From positions 1-64,000 of the forward strand of contig NZ_BMRG01000020.1 in assembly GCF_014648515.1 (NCBI RefSeq): a DNA stretch of 64,000 bases, in the 5' to 3' direction. Origin of the DNA: Saccharothrix coeruleofusca. Lineage in GTDB: Bacteria; Actinomycetota; Actinomycetes; Mycobacteriales; Pseudonocardiaceae. This document shows, piece after piece, positions 1 to 8,164 of the stretch (the stretch's first letter is position 1; each line of letters opens with the position of its first letter). The notes under the pieces are model-generated. The model had not been told where the DNA came from. It made no database searches and was given only the letters and a program-made list of their open reading frames with translations. The position numbers and the translations under genes are program-made.

Positions 1-1
1 C

Positions 2-364
2 AACCTCGGCGAGGTCGCGTTCCGCGAGTCCGACAACGATCGGGCTCGGGAGCTGTTCGACCAGGCCTTGCCTCTGTGCAAGCAAGTCGGTGCGGTATTG
101 GGGCAGGCCAACTGCCTGAGCAGTCTCGGCCAGGTCGCGTTCCGCGAGTCCGACAACGACCAAGCCCGCAAGCTGTTCGACCAGGCCCTGCCGTTATACC
201 AACGCATTCGAGATCGGTATTCGGAGGCCATTTCACATGCCTGGCTTGCCTGTGTGACCGAAGGTAAAGAGCACGCCGAACATGTTACCCAGATGAACGA
301 TCTCGCTGTGAAACTGAAGTTGCCCGGTTTTCACGACGCGCTTCGCGCGGTGGCCGAGGGGTGA
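2..364 (+). CDS. TPR-repeat protein, 3' end only
   Basis: The window opens inside this gene; only the last 120 codons are present. The protein is a run of tetratricopeptide-like repeats of 40 residues, each with a core like FRESDNDxARxLFDQALPL. Two such repeats are seen at about nt 2-80 and 122-200, nearly identical even at DNA level, which points to recent internal duplication. A non-repeat tail of about 50 residues follows, ending in a TGA at 362-364. Such TPR tails usually end large actinobacterial NB-ARC or SARP-type regulators, but the upstream domain is outside the window, so the function cannot be assigned. Confidence 0.75.
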   Translation, partial: NLGEVAFRESDNDRARELFDQALPLCKQVGAVLGQANCLSSLGQVAFRESDNDQARKLFDQALPLYQRIRDRYSEAISHAWLACVTEGKEHAEHVTQMNDLAVKLKLPGFHDALRAVAEG

Positions 365-732
365 TAGCTTCCCGGATAAGAACAGTTAACGACTGTCCGC
401 GCAGTTCGACCGTCTGCGGCTGGCCCGCCGGGCGAAGCGCGTCCTCTGCTCTTCGAGGACGCCTTCGGGGGCGATGGCCGTTCCTCACCGACGTCGGGAC
501 CGACTCCCTTCCTCGCGTGGCGCGCCCGCAGGACGCCAGGTCCGCTTGGGCGTGCCGCACTACAGGGACGTCGGTCCTTCGACGTCGGCCCGGCACCAAC
601 GGCCAGCGGCCCCCGGAGGGGGTTGCCTTGAAAATGAAGAAAAGAAACTCTGAACACGCCAGCAGGTCGTCTGGTGCATGCCAAGCCGGTGCCCGTTGCG
701 CTAAGTGAAGGTGGATGCCGTAGGAGTAGGGC
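365..732. other. Intergenic region without a convincing gene
   Basis: This stretch has lower coding character than its surroundings. It contains an 8-bp stem hairpin at 439-462 (GCGTCCTC / GAGGACGC), which may terminate the TPR gene. Two segments around 490-506 and 566-587 share CGACGTCGG-type inverted sequence. Near 630-650 there is an A-rich patch, unusual for this genome, just before the ribosome-binding site of the next gene. I see no open frame with a plausible start and codon bias. Confidence 0.5.
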
Positions 733-1380
733 ATGGTGACTGCGGTGGTGTTCGACGTAGGCGAGACGTTGCTGGACGACTCGCGTGAATGGGGTGCGTG
801 GGCCGACTGGATTGGCGTGCCCCGTCATACCTTCTCGACGGTGCTCGGTGCGGTGACGGCGGCGGGGCGGGACAACGCTGAGACGTTCCAGTACTTCCGG
901 CCTGGGTTCGATATGGCCCGTGAGCGGCGGTTGCGTGAAGAGGCCGGGCTGGGCGAGCGCATTGAGGACGGCGACTTGTACCCGGATGTGCGGACTGGCC
1001 TGGCGCGGCTGCGCGAGCTGGGGTTGTGGGTCGGTATCGCAGGTAACCAGACCTCCCGTGCGGCGGAGTTGCTGCGAGGGTTGGAGCTTCCGGTAGACGG
1101 AGTTGTCACCTCGGGTGAGTGGGGTGTGGCCAAGCCTGCGCCGGAGTTCTTCGAGCGAGTCGTGAAGATGACGCCCGCGACTGTCGCTGGTGACGTGCTC
1201 TACGTCGGTGATCATCGGGACAACGATGTGGTGGCGGCCAAGGCGTTCGGGTTGCGGACGGCGTTGATCCGGCGGGGACCGTGGGGCTACCTGTGGGCTG
1301 ACGATCCGCTGGTGCGTCGTGATGCCGATTGGGTGATCGACTCGCTGCACGACCTGCCCGAACTGCTGACCACGCGGTGA
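733..1380 (+). CDS. HAD-superfamily hydrolase (subfamily IA-like)
   Basis: The 215-aa protein has the HAD core. Motif I is FDVGETL with the nucleophile Asp8, motif II is around GNQTS (residues 104-108), motif III is Lys134 in VAKPAPEFF, and motif IV is VGDHRDND with Asp160 and Asp163. The second motif I aspartate, normally the general acid/base two residues after the nucleophile, is Gly10 here, so ordinary phosphatase activity is uncertain. AGGAG at 722-726 sits 6 nt before the ATG. It converges on the XRE/TPR regulator downstream. The substrate is unknown. Confidence 0.85.
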   Translation: MVTAVVFDVGETLLDDSREWGAWADWIGVPRHTFSTVLGAVTAAGRDNAETFQYFRPGFDMARERRLREEAGLGERIEDGDLYPDVRTGLARLRELGLWVGIAGNQTSRAAELLRGLELPVDGVVTSGEWGVAKPAPEFFERVVKMTPATVAGDVLYVGDHRDNDVVAAKAFGLRTALIRRGPWGYLWADDPLVRRDADWVIDSLHDLPELLTTR

Positions 1381-1448
1381 GCGGACCGCAGGTAATGTCC
1401 TCGGCTGGAACCTGCCGTCCGTGCTGCTCGGTGGCGCTGCTACCACTC

Positions 1449-2990
1449 TCAAACGCGTGTGCTCGTCACCGGAAGCAGTGCGCCTGAGAGGTCCAGGAAG
1501 TCGCGGACGGCGGGCGAGTCGTGGTGGTCCCGCAAACGGGTGCGGAGGTCTCCGACCGCCTCTGTCGAACGTGAGGACTTGACCGTGGCCGCGAGCTTGG
1601 CGGCGGCCATGCCCGCCGATGCCGCAGCCTCCAGGTCGTGGCTGTCCAGAGCGGCACGGGAGAGCGCGGCCTGCGCCATGGAGCCGCGGCGGGCGCGGTT
1701 CTGGCGTTCGGACTCCGTGATGGACACGCGGGCGAAGTGCGCGGCTTCCTCAGGGCGTTGCAGGTCGCGGAAGACGTGGGCGTACTCGCCGTTGAGGTAG
1801 GCCGCGTCGATGAAGCGAGCCCACTCGGGTTCGTTGCTGTGGTCGACGCCGGCGAAGGCGGTTTCGGAGAGGTGCACACTGCGGATTGCGGCCTTGGCGT
1901 CACCTGTGGCTGCCTCGGCGCGGGCCTGGAGCGCCCAGAGGTCGGCCAGGCAGGCGTCGGAGTGACCTCGGGCGAGTCCGGCCCGACCGGCCTTGGCGAG
2001 CTGGACGGCGTGGTCGGGGTGGCCGGTGAGGGTGGCCTGGTCGGACAGGCCCGCCAGGACGTGGGCACCGAGTTCGGTGCTGCCTGCGGCCTGGGCCAAG
2101 CGCAGGGCCTGGATGAGGTAGCGCTGGGCCAAGGCGTGTTCGCCGTTGTCGAAAGCCATCCAACCCAACAGGTAGAGCTGTTCGGCGGCTGCCTCGTAGA
2201 GGGCGCGGCCGGTGTCGTTGGTCGGGTCGTTGGACTTCAGCAGTGGGACGACCTGGGACGTCAGGTAGGCGGAGAGCTGATGGCGGGCGTGTCCGCCGCC
2301 GCGCATGACGTCCAACTCCTGGAAGACGCCGAAGGTCCGGCGGATCGCCTCGACCTGCTGGCCGCTGATCTTTCCCCTGGCGGTCCCTGCCTCGTCGAGC
2401 GTCGCCACCAGCCAGTCACGGCTCGGTGCGACGGATGCGGCGACGCTGAACAGCGCGTTCGCCAGGAAGGTCCTGCGCTCCATGTCGTGCCTCCCGAGTT
2501 CGGCCACTGCCTCCACCGTAGAGGGCAGCGACGTGGCGTATGGGAGTCCGAGATCGTCGAGTGACTGTGGTTGCGCCGCTTGGGTTTCCGCGTCGTGGAC
2601 TTCTTGTATGCCGCCGTTGAACCACCGGAGGTGGTGGGGGACGTTGAGGGCGTTGCACCAGCGTTCGAGGCGTTCGAGGTCGGTGACGGGGCGGCGGGAG
2701 CGTTCGATTTCGCTGATGCGGCCTTGGGTGAGGTCGAGCCAGGCCGCGAGGGTGGTTTGCGGCAGCGTGGGGCGCTGGGCTTGGCGGTAGGCGCGGAAGA
2801 CCTGGCCGATGTTGCGGGACTGGAACGCCTCGCGCAGGGCGGGTTGCGCCCAGAACTGCGATGGCAGCTTCGGGGCGTGCAGGGTTGAGGCCGCGGTGCA
2901 CTTGGTGCACTGAGTGCTTCGGTTGTCGCTGGCCAGCCAGGTGTCGCACGTGCGGCACCGCCGTTTGGGTGTGGTCACTTGAGTGCTCAC
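1449..2990 (-). CDS. XRE-family regulator with zinc-ribbon N-terminus and TPR-like C-terminus
   Basis: This 513-aa protein begins with a CxxC...CxxC zinc-ribbon-like segment (Cys12, 15, 28, 31). A helix-turn-helix of the Cro/C1 type follows at about residues 62-120 (recognition part TQGRISEIERSRR). The long C-terminal half is all-helical and TPR-like, as in the large actinomycete regulators of this class. The GTG start is directly preceded by AGAGGGG. Family members often act in development or secondary metabolism, but the target here is unknown. It is convergent with the HAD gene, and about 70 nt separate them without a clear terminator. Confidence 0.85.
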   Translation of the reverse strand: MSTQVTTPKRRCRTCDTWLASDNRSTQCTKCTAASTLHAPKLPSQFWAQPALREAFQSRNIGQVFRAYRQAQRPTLPQTTLAAWLDLTQGRISEIERSRRPVTDLERLERWCNALNVPHHLRWFNGGIQEVHDAETQAAQPQSLDDLGLPYATSLPSTVEAVAELGRHDMERRTFLANALFSVAASVAPSRDWLVATLDEAGTARGKISGQQVEAIRRTFGVFQELDVMRGGGHARHQLSAYLTSQVVPLLKSNDPTNDTGRALYEAAAEQLYLLGWMAFDNGEHALAQRYLIQALRLAQAAGSTELGAHVLAGLSDQATLTGHPDHAVQLAKAGRAGLARGHSDACLADLWALQARAEAATGDAKAAIRSVHLSETAFAGVDHSNEPEWARFIDAAYLNGEYAHVFRDLQRPEEAAHFARVSITESERQNRARRGSMAQAALSRAALDSHDLEAAASAGMAAAKLAATVKSSRSTEAVGDLRTRLRDHHDSPAVRDFLDLSGALLPVTSTRV

Positions 2991-3147
2991 CCCCTCTGCT
3001 GAGTGCTGCGGAGTGTAGCCACGCGGTTACCGCAGAGACCGGGGATTAGTGGTCGTGTCGATGCCACTAATGGGTATTGGTATGGGATCGATCTTCCGCG
3101 CGCGTGAATCTGGGCGGGCAAGTCCGGGTGAACGCGGAGGTGGGTCG

Positions 3148-3477
3148 ATGGGGTTGCACGTGCTTCTCCAACCGGAGGAGGACGCGGAGGCGTCGGTGGT
3201 CGAGCGCGCGCAGTGGCATCCGTCGCTGGTGATTTCCTCCGGTGACGCGCGATTGACGGTGCAGATGGCCGGTCGCGAGGGTGGCGCGGAGATGGCCATC
3301 AGGTTCGCGCGGGAGTTGGCGGAGGCTGCGGCGGCGTTCGCCGATCGGTGTCAGGAGCTGACCCGGTTGGCGCCGCTGGACTTCGACGCCCTCACCGCCG
3401 CGCTCGGCACCTCGCCCGAAGAGGTCGCCGAGGCCACGGGTCGTCACGCGCTCAGTGAGCAGTGGCCGACTGAGTAA
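3148..3477 (+). CDS. Small conserved-type protein of unknown function
   Basis: The ATG at 3148 is chosen over upstream in-frame starts because GCGGAGG at 3134-3140 lies 7 nt before it. The product is 109 aa, soluble and acidic, with a central Ala/Glu-rich helix (residues about 45-75). No domain is recognised. The next small gene follows 44 nt downstream on the same strand, so the two probably form a short operon. Divergence from the XRE regulator upstream suggests, weakly, that the regulator could control it. Confidence 0.65.
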   Translation: MGLHVLLQPEEDAEASVVERAQWHPSLVISSGDARLTVQMAGREGGAEMAIRFARELAEAAAAFADRCQELTRLAPLDFDALTAALGTSPEEVAEATGRHALSEQWPTE

Positions 3478-3521
3478 CCCGACAGGGGACGCAGGGGCAA
3501 GGGACATGGGAGGAATGAAGC

Positions 3522-3731
3522 GTGATCAGCACCAGTGAGGTCGATGTCTCGACCTACGTCAAGGTCTACGGCGACGTGCCGTTCAAGTGCGTCCCCACCG
3601 ACGACGGCGGGGTGGAGCTCGGGTTCGGCCGGGCGGATCTGGTCCTCACCCGGAAGGCGGCGGAGCGGGTCCACGCCCAGCTCGGCACGACCTTGGCGGC
3701 GCTGCGCGAGTCGGACGCGGAGCACGGCTAG
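3522..3731 (+). CDS. 69-aa protein of unknown function
   Basis: GTG start with a strong GGGAGGA at 3508-3514. The product is a small mixed alpha/beta protein ending in a helix (LTRKAAERVHAQLGTTLAAL). No motif identifies a function. It lies downstream of the 109-aa gene and ends 23 nt before a strong rho-independent hairpin, so it looks like the last gene of a two-gene unit. High-GC third codon positions support it being real. Confidence 0.65.
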   Translation: MISTSEVDVSTYVKVYGDVPFKCVPTDDGGVELGFGRADLVLTRKAAERVHAQLGTTLAALRESDAEHG

Positions 3732-3754
3732 GCGCAGGGGACGCCCGAGCACGA

Positions 3755-3787
3755 CGAAGGCCCTGGTCGAGGTGACCAGGGCCTTCG
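3755..3787. terminator. Terminator hairpin between the small operon and tRNA-Gly
   Basis: A perfect 14-bp stem (CGAAGGCCCTGGTC / GACCAGGGCCTTCG) with a 5-nt loop and no T-run. It sits between a plus-strand gene end and the 3' end of a minus-strand tRNA, so it can serve both directions. Confidence 0.85.
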
Positions 3788-3794
3788 CGCTACG

Positions 3795-3865
3795 AGCGGG
3801 TGACGGGAATCGAACCCGCCTCTACAGCTTGGGAAGCTGTCGTTCTACCAATGAACTACACCCGC
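3795..3865 (-). tRNA. tRNA-Gly (anticodon CCC)
   Basis: Read on the minus strand, the sequence folds into a full cloverleaf: 7-bp acceptor GCGGGTG/CACCCGC, D arm GTTC/GAAC, anticodon stem ACAGC/GCTGT with loop TTCCCAA, and a T arm with TTCGATT. The anticodon is CCC, decoding GGG. The discriminator base is U and the CCA end is not encoded. A tRNA-Gly next to dcd is also found in mycobacteria (known context). Confidence 0.96.
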
Positions 3866-3938
3866 GTGGTACTGCGGCACCGATCATACACACACCCTGT
3901 CAACCGTGGGACCGGGAGACCCGCCTACCCTGTCCTCC

Positions 3939-4520
3939 GTGCTTCTCAGTGACCGCGACCTGCGCAAGGAAGTCGACTCCCAGCGCCTGGTGCTGGAGCC
4001 GTTCGACGACGCCATGGTGCAGCCGTCGAGCATCGACGTGCGCCTCGACCGGTTCTTCCGGGTGTTCAACAACACCCGCTACACCCACATCGACCCGTCG
4101 ATCCAGCAGGACGACCTGACCTCGCTGGTCGAGCCGGTGGACGACGAGCCGTTCGTGCTGCACCCCGGTGAGTTCGTGCTGGGGTCGACGTTCGAGTCGG
4201 TGAGCTTGCCCGACGACCTGGCGGGGCGGTTGGAGGGCAAGTCGTCGCTGGGGCGGCTGGGATTGCTGACGCACTCGACGGCGGGGTTCATCGACCCCGG
4301 TTTCACCGGGCACATCACGTTGGAGCTGTCCAACGTGGCGAACCTGCCGATCATGCTGTGGCCGGGGATGAAGATCGGGCAGCTGTGCCTGTTCCGGCTC
4401 AGCAGCTCGGCGGAGTTCCCCTACGGCTCGCGCGAGGCGGGCAGCCGGTACCAGGGGCAGCGGGGGCCGACGCCGTCGCGGGCGCACCTCAACTTCCACC
4501 GGACTGATACCCGTCGCTGA
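3939..4520 (+). CDS. dcd: dCTP deaminase (possibly dUMP-forming)
   Basis: The 193-aa protein converts dCTP toward dUTP or dUMP for thymidylate synthesis. It matches actinobacterial Dcd along its length: [28 protein letters not shown] and the catalytic [19 protein letters not shown], then [11 protein letters not shown]. The mycobacterial relative is a bifunctional deaminase/diphosphatase, and the close match suggests the same here. The GTG at 3939 is chosen because the protein then starts like its family (LLSDRDLR). TACCCT at 3926-3931 lies 7 nt upstream, suggesting a leaderless mRNA. The 3' end overlaps the convergent CDF gene by 32 bp. Confidence 0.96.
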   Translation: MLLSDRDLRKEVDSQRLVLEPFDDAMVQPSSIDVRLDRFFRVFNNTRYTHIDPSIQQDDLTSLVEPVDDEPFVLHPGEFVLGSTFESVSLPDDLAGRLEGKSSLGRLGLLTHSTAGFIDPGFTGHITLELSNVANLPIMLWPGMKIGQLCLFRLSSSAEFPYGSREAGSRYQGQRGPTPSRAHLNFHRTDTRR

Positions 4521-5496
4521 GCAGCCTGCCGTAGCGGGCCAGGACGCGCTGGCGCAGCGCGGGGTCGGTGCGCGGCACGGGTTCGAGGAACACCTCGTCC
4601 AGGTCGGGGAAGCGCTGCCGCAGCTCTTCGTCGATCCGCACGCACGCCAGCTCCAGGTCGGCGGCTCCCAGGGCGTCGTCGAAGTCCAGCCTGGCGCACA
4701 GCAGGACGCGGTCGGTGCCCACGGCCATGGTCAGCAGGTCCACCACCTGGTCGACTTCGGGCACCTCGCGCAGGTAGGCCCACACCGCCCGCACCAGGAC
4801 GGGGTCGGCTTGCCTGCCGATGAGCAGGTTGCGGTTGGTGGTGGCCAGCACGTAGGCGACGAACGCGAGCAGCACGCCGATGGCGATGGACGCCAGGCCG
4901 TCCCACAGCGACGAGCCGGTGAGGTGGTGCAGGCTGATGCCCGCGAACGCCAGGAGCAGGCCCAGCAGGGCGGCTGAGTCCTCCAGGAACACCGTTTTCA
5001 CGGTCGGGTCGTCGGAGATCCGCAGGAACTCCCGTGCGGAGCGCTTCTCCGCGGCGGACTGGCGGCGGACCTGGCGCACGGCCTGGGCCCAGGAGACCGA
5101 TTCCAGGGCGAAGGCGATGGCCAGCACGACGTAGCCGACGACGGGGCTGCTCTGCTCCTCGGGTTCGCCGAAGACCGTGCGGAAGCCTTCGTAGAGGGCG
5201 AACACCGCGCCGGAGACGAAGATGGACATGGCGGCCAGCAGGGACCAGAAGTAGCGCTCCTTGCCGTGCCCGAACGGGTGTTTGCGGTCGGCTGGGCGCT
5301 CGGAGCGGCGCAGCGCGGTCAGCAGCAGGCCCTCGGTGAACGTGTCGGCCACCGAGTGCGCGGCTTCGGACATCATGGCCGCCGATCCGGTGATGACCCC
5401 GGCGATGGCCTTCATGATCGCGATGGCCAGGTTCACCGCGAGGGCGAGCAGGACGGTGAGGGTGCTCTCCCCGCCCTTGGCCTTCGGAGACGTCAT
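4489..5496 (-). CDS. Cation diffusion facilitator (CDF) family transporter
   Basis: The 335-aa membrane protein has about six transmembrane helices and a cytoplasmic C-terminal ferredoxin-like domain, as in divalent-metal/proton antiporters. Helix 2 carries the metal-site pattern AAHSVADT (HxxxD). The second site, in the helix beginning [14 protein letters not shown], reads ED instead of the usual H/DxxxD, a pattern I associate with ZnT9-like CDFs, so zinc transport is not certain. TACCGT (plus strand 5503-5508) sits 6 nt before the ATG, a leaderless arrangement. The last codons overlap dcd. Confidence 0.88.
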   Translation of the reverse strand: MTSPKAKGGESTLTVLLALAVNLAIAIMKAIAGVITGSAAMMSEAAHSVADTFTEGLLLTALRRSERPADRKHPFGHGKERYFWSLLAAMSIFVSGAVFALYEGFRTVFGEPEEQSSPVVGYVVLAIAFALESVSWAQAVRQVRRQSAAEKRSAREFLRISDDPTVKTVFLEDSAALLGLLLAFAGISLHHLTGSSLWDGLASIAIGVLLAFVAYVLATTNRNLLIGRQADPVLVRAVWAYLREVPEVDQVVDLLTMAVGTDRVLLCARLDFDDALGAADLELACVRIDEELRQRFPDLDEVFLEPVPRTDPALRQRVLARYGRLLSDGYQSGGS

Positions 5497-5642
5497 GGAA
5501 GAACGGTAGGCGGTCACGGGCCGTCCCGCTCGTTGCCGAAACGTTGCACGAACCGGTGGGAACCGGCGCAACCCCCGAGCCGTGCGGGCGTCTTTACCGG
5601 TGTCTGAACGACTTCACCGCAGCTTTTCCTGGGGGATTTGCC

Positions 5643-6335
5643 ATGCGTTGCTCGCGCCGTTTTTCCGGGTTCGTCGCCGTCACCGCCGCAGTGCTCGCGC
5701 CGCTGGTCATGACCAGTGCCGCAGTCGCCCAGGAAGACCAGCCGAAGGCGTTGAAGAAGATTTCTGGAATGGTCTGGCAGGACCAGAACGCGAATGGCCG
5801 GATCGACGCGGGTGAGCCCGGAATCGCGGGGCACGAAATGATTCTGGTCGGGCCGAGCGGCAGGCAGACCCGGCTGAGCGGCGCCGATGGCCGCTACTCC
5901 TTCGACAACCTGCCGGACGGCATCTACCACCTGCGCTCCACCGACCGCTCGGCCTTCGGGCAGGACAGGGCGCCGAGCACCTCCTACATGCCCTCGGGTG
6001 AGCTGACCTCGCCCATCGAGCTGAGCGACCAGGCCGACCCGAGCGGGCTGAGCTTCGACAGCGGCTTCCTCGCCGCGGCCGCCAAAGCGCCGACCAGCCA
6101 GGTCGCCTCGGTGAGCACGCCCGCCGCCACCGGGACGAGCACGTCCGCGCCCGCCGCGGCGTCCGCGTCGACCAGCGCGCCCACGACGACCACGGCGACC
6201 ACGACCGCCGCGCCGGTGGCGCAGCAGGACCAGTCGTCTTTCGGGACCGGGGCGCTGGTGGGCCTGTTGGCGCTGGTCGGGGTCGTGCTCGCCGGTGCCG
6301 CCGCGGCGGTGTGGCGGGTGCGCCTCGGCAAGTGA
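5643..6335 (+). CDS. Secreted SdrD-B-domain surface protein, membrane-anchored
   Basis: The 230-aa product has a signal peptide (residues about 1-30, ending ASAAVAQ-like) and one SdrD/Cna-B-type domain with the calcium-loop signature DQNANGRIDAGEPG near residue 47. A Ser/Thr/Ala-rich stalk and a C-terminal transmembrane helix with a short basic tail follow. It should be exposed on the cell surface. No clear LPxTG-like motif is visible (FGTG precedes the helix), unlike its neighbour. A hairpin with a T-run follows 25 nt after the stop. The ATG at 5643 is preceded by a purine-rich GGGGGA. Confidence 0.82.
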   Translation: MRCSRRFSGFVAVTAAVLAPLVMTSAAVAQEDQPKALKKISGMVWQDQNANGRIDAGEPGIAGHEMILVGPSGRQTRLSGADGRYSFDNLPDGIYHLRSTDRSAFGQDRAPSTSYMPSGELTSPIELSDQADPSGLSFDSGFLAAAAKAPTSQVASVSTPAATGTSTSAPAAASASTSAPTTTTATTTAAPVAQQDQSSFGTGALVGLLALVGVVLAGAAAAVWRVRLGK

Positions 6336-6360
6336 CGGGGATCATGAAACGCTGAAGGGT

Positions 6361-6398
6361 GATCGTGCGACTACGAAATGTCGCACGATCATTTTTTC
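6361..6398 (+). terminator. Intrinsic terminator with T-run between two surface-protein genes
   Basis: A perfect 10-bp stem GATCGTGCGA / TCGCACGATC with a 10-nt loop is followed at once by ATTTTTTC. Its end is only 13 nt before the start codon of the next gene. It may end transcription of the upstream gene, or act as an attenuator for the downstream one. Confidence 0.9.
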
Positions 6399-6411
6399 GG
6401 GGGGACTACAA

Positions 6412-7683
6412 GTGAAGAACGTGCTCCGCCGCGTCGCCGGGCTGACCGCCGTGCTGGTGGTCGTGGGCTCCGGCACCGCGGTCGCGCAGGACGGTGCCAC
6501 GATCGAGGGGCTGGTCTGGTTCGACCGCAACGGCAACGGGCGGGTCGACGAGGGCGAGCCGCCGCTGGCCAACGGGCGCGGCGTGCGCGTCTTCCAGGGC
6601 AAGCAGTTCATCGGCGAGTACGGCACCGACGCCAACGGCCGGTACCGCGCCACGGGGCTGCCGGCCAGCGGGCTGACCATCTTCAGCCACAACACCGACG
6701 TCTACGCCGCCACCACGGAGTCCGCGCTCTACGACAAGGGCGCGGGCACGTACGACTTCGGCGTCAGGGGCGGTACGGTCACCGGGTTGGCCTACGTGGA
6801 CGCCAACCGCGACGGCGTGAAGCAGGACGGCGAGCGCCCGCTCCAGGCCCCGCACCGGCTGGGCGGCCGGACCGCGACGACCACCGACGGCGGCTACCGC
6901 GTGGAGGACGTGCCGGAGGGTGAGCACGCCTTCCAGGCCGCCGACCTGCGTCGGCTGTCGCTGGTGGATTCGCCCGAGCTGGACTGGAGCACCGGCGCCA
7001 AGAAGGTCTTCGTGGGCAAGGGCGCGGAGGTGCGGCTGGACACCCGCTACTTCGAGCCGAGGGGCGACTTCGCGGTGGGTCCGCTGGTGGTGACGCCCGC
7101 CAAGGACGTCTACGCCCTGAACGACGAGGTGGAGGTCGTCGTCACGCTGACGAACAAGGGCGATGCTCCGGACAGCACGTCCTTCGTGATGGCCTCGCTG
7201 GCCGCGCGGTTGGTGTCCGCCAGTGACCAGGTGACGATCACCTACCCCGAGTTGGGTGGCGAGTTCGAGTTGAAGCAGCGGCTGGCGCCGGGCGCGAGCG
7301 TCGACGTCCGCCTGCGGTACGCGCTCGACCAGGCGGACATCGAGTCCTTCCACGTCATCGTCAGACTGGGGGCGTTCGGCGATGTGAACTTCGCGGACAA
7401 CGTCTCGGTCCGGCCGATCTCGGTCCGGGTCCCGTCGAGCACCGCTCCGAGCACCACCACGACGGCGGCCCCGACGAGCACCACTGGCCCGAGCACCACT
7501 GGCCCGAGCACCACGGCCGCGCCCACGACCAGCACGACCCCGGCGGCCGTGGCGGGTGGCGGGCGGAACAGCACGGGGCTGGCGCGGACCGGCGCGGCCC
7601 CGCTGCCGTTCCTGGTCATCGGCGGCCTGCTGCTCGGCGGCGGGGTGCTGACCTACCTGGCGGCGCGCAGGCGTCGCGCCTGA
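6412..7683 (+). CDS. Sortase-anchored SdrD-B-domain surface protein
   Basis: The 423-aa protein has a signal peptide (cleavage near TAVAQ). Two SdrD-B/Cna-B-like modules follow, with FDRNGNGRVDEGEP near residue 37 and VDANRDGVKQDGERP near 130, then a CARDB-like domain from about 230 to 340. A Thr/Ser/Pro stalk with TTGPS repeats leads to the sorting signal LARTG, a hydrophobic helix and RRRRA. LAxTG is the signal used by class E sortases in actinobacteria (established knowledge). No sortase gene lies in this window. The GTG start follows CGGGGGGA. Confidence 0.88.
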   Translation: MKNVLRRVAGLTAVLVVVGSGTAVAQDGATIEGLVWFDRNGNGRVDEGEPPLANGRGVRVFQGKQFIGEYGTDANGRYRATGLPASGLTIFSHNTDVYAATTESALYDKGAGTYDFGVRGGTVTGLAYVDANRDGVKQDGERPLQAPHRLGGRTATTTDGGYRVEDVPEGEHAFQAADLRRLSLVDSPELDWSTGAKKVFVGKGAEVRLDTRYFEPRGDFAVGPLVVTPAKDVYALNDEVEVVVTLTNKGDAPDSTSFVMASLAARLVSASDQVTITYPELGGEFELKQRLAPGASVDVRLRYALDQADIESFHVIVRLGAFGDVNFADNVSVRPISVRVPSSTAPSTTTTAAPTSTTGPSTTGPSTTAAPTTSTTPAAVAGGGRNSTGLARTGAAPLPFLVIGGLLLGGGVLTYLAARRRRA

Positions 7684-7717
7684 CCCGTTCGGCCGATCGC
7701 CGCCGCTAGTCTGCGGC

Positions 7718-8098
7718 ATGGGCATTGTGGTGCACGTGCTGCTGACGGCGGTGGCGCTGTGGGTGTCGACGCTGATCCCCGGCATCGACCTGGGCCAGGG
7801 CTCGGCGGCGGCCACGGCGGGCACGCTGGTCGGTGTGGCGCTGCTGTTCGGCCTGGTCAACGCGCTGGTCAAGCCGGTGGTGAAGTTCTTCGGCTGCCTG
7901 TTCTACCTGGTCACGCTCGGGTTGATCGGCCTGGTGGTCAACGGGCTGCTGTTCTGGCTGACCGGCTGGCTGGCGGGTGAGCTGGGCCTGCCGTTCACGG
8001 TGGACGGCTTCTGGCCCGCCTTCTTCGGCGCGATCGTCGTCGCGCTGGTCAGCTGGCTGCTGAACCTGGTCTGGGACCGGGTCACCGAGGACGCCTGA
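7718..8098 (+). CDS. Phage-holin-4/YvlD-type small membrane protein
   Basis: The 126-aa protein has four hydrophobic helices and the family pattern of the holin-4_2/YvlD group (GLVNALVKPVVK, LGLIGLVVNGLLFWL). Despite the family name these are ordinary chromosomal membrane proteins of unknown role; no phage genes are nearby. TAGTCT at 7707-7712 lies 5 nt before the ATG, consistent with a leaderless message. A strong hairpin follows the stop. Confidence 0.85.
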   Translation: MGIVVHVLLTAVALWVSTLIPGIDLGQGSAAATAGTLVGVALLFGLVNALVKPVVKFFGCLFYLVTLGLIGLVVNGLLFWLTGWLAGELGLPFTVDGFWPAFFGAIVVALVSWLLNLVWDRVTEDA

Positions 8099-8114
8099 CG
8101 ACGCCCGACGACGC

Positions 8115-8152
8115 GAGAACGCCCCCGGTCCGAGTGGACCGGGGGCGTTCTC
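8115..8152. terminator. Bidirectional terminator hairpin
   Basis: A perfect 17-bp stem (GAGAACGCCCCCGGTCC / GGACCGGGGGCGTTCTC) with a GAGT loop. It lies between convergent genes: the holin-like gene and the Fe-S oxidoreductase. Confidence 0.92.
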
Positions 8153-8164
8153 AGGTGCGTCGGC

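Noticed and set aside
361-708. Possible 115-aa gene between the TPR and HAD genes
   Set aside because: No ribosome-binding site, poor third-position bias and an Arg/Ser-rich translation without pattern.
3515-3731. Alternative ATG start at 3515 for the 69-aa gene
   Set aside because: It is in another frame, and the GGGAGGA spacing fits the GTG at 3522.
7718-8098. Prophage remnant (holin)
   Set aside because: The holin-4_2 family name is misleading; these are chromosomal membrane proteins and no other phage gene is present.
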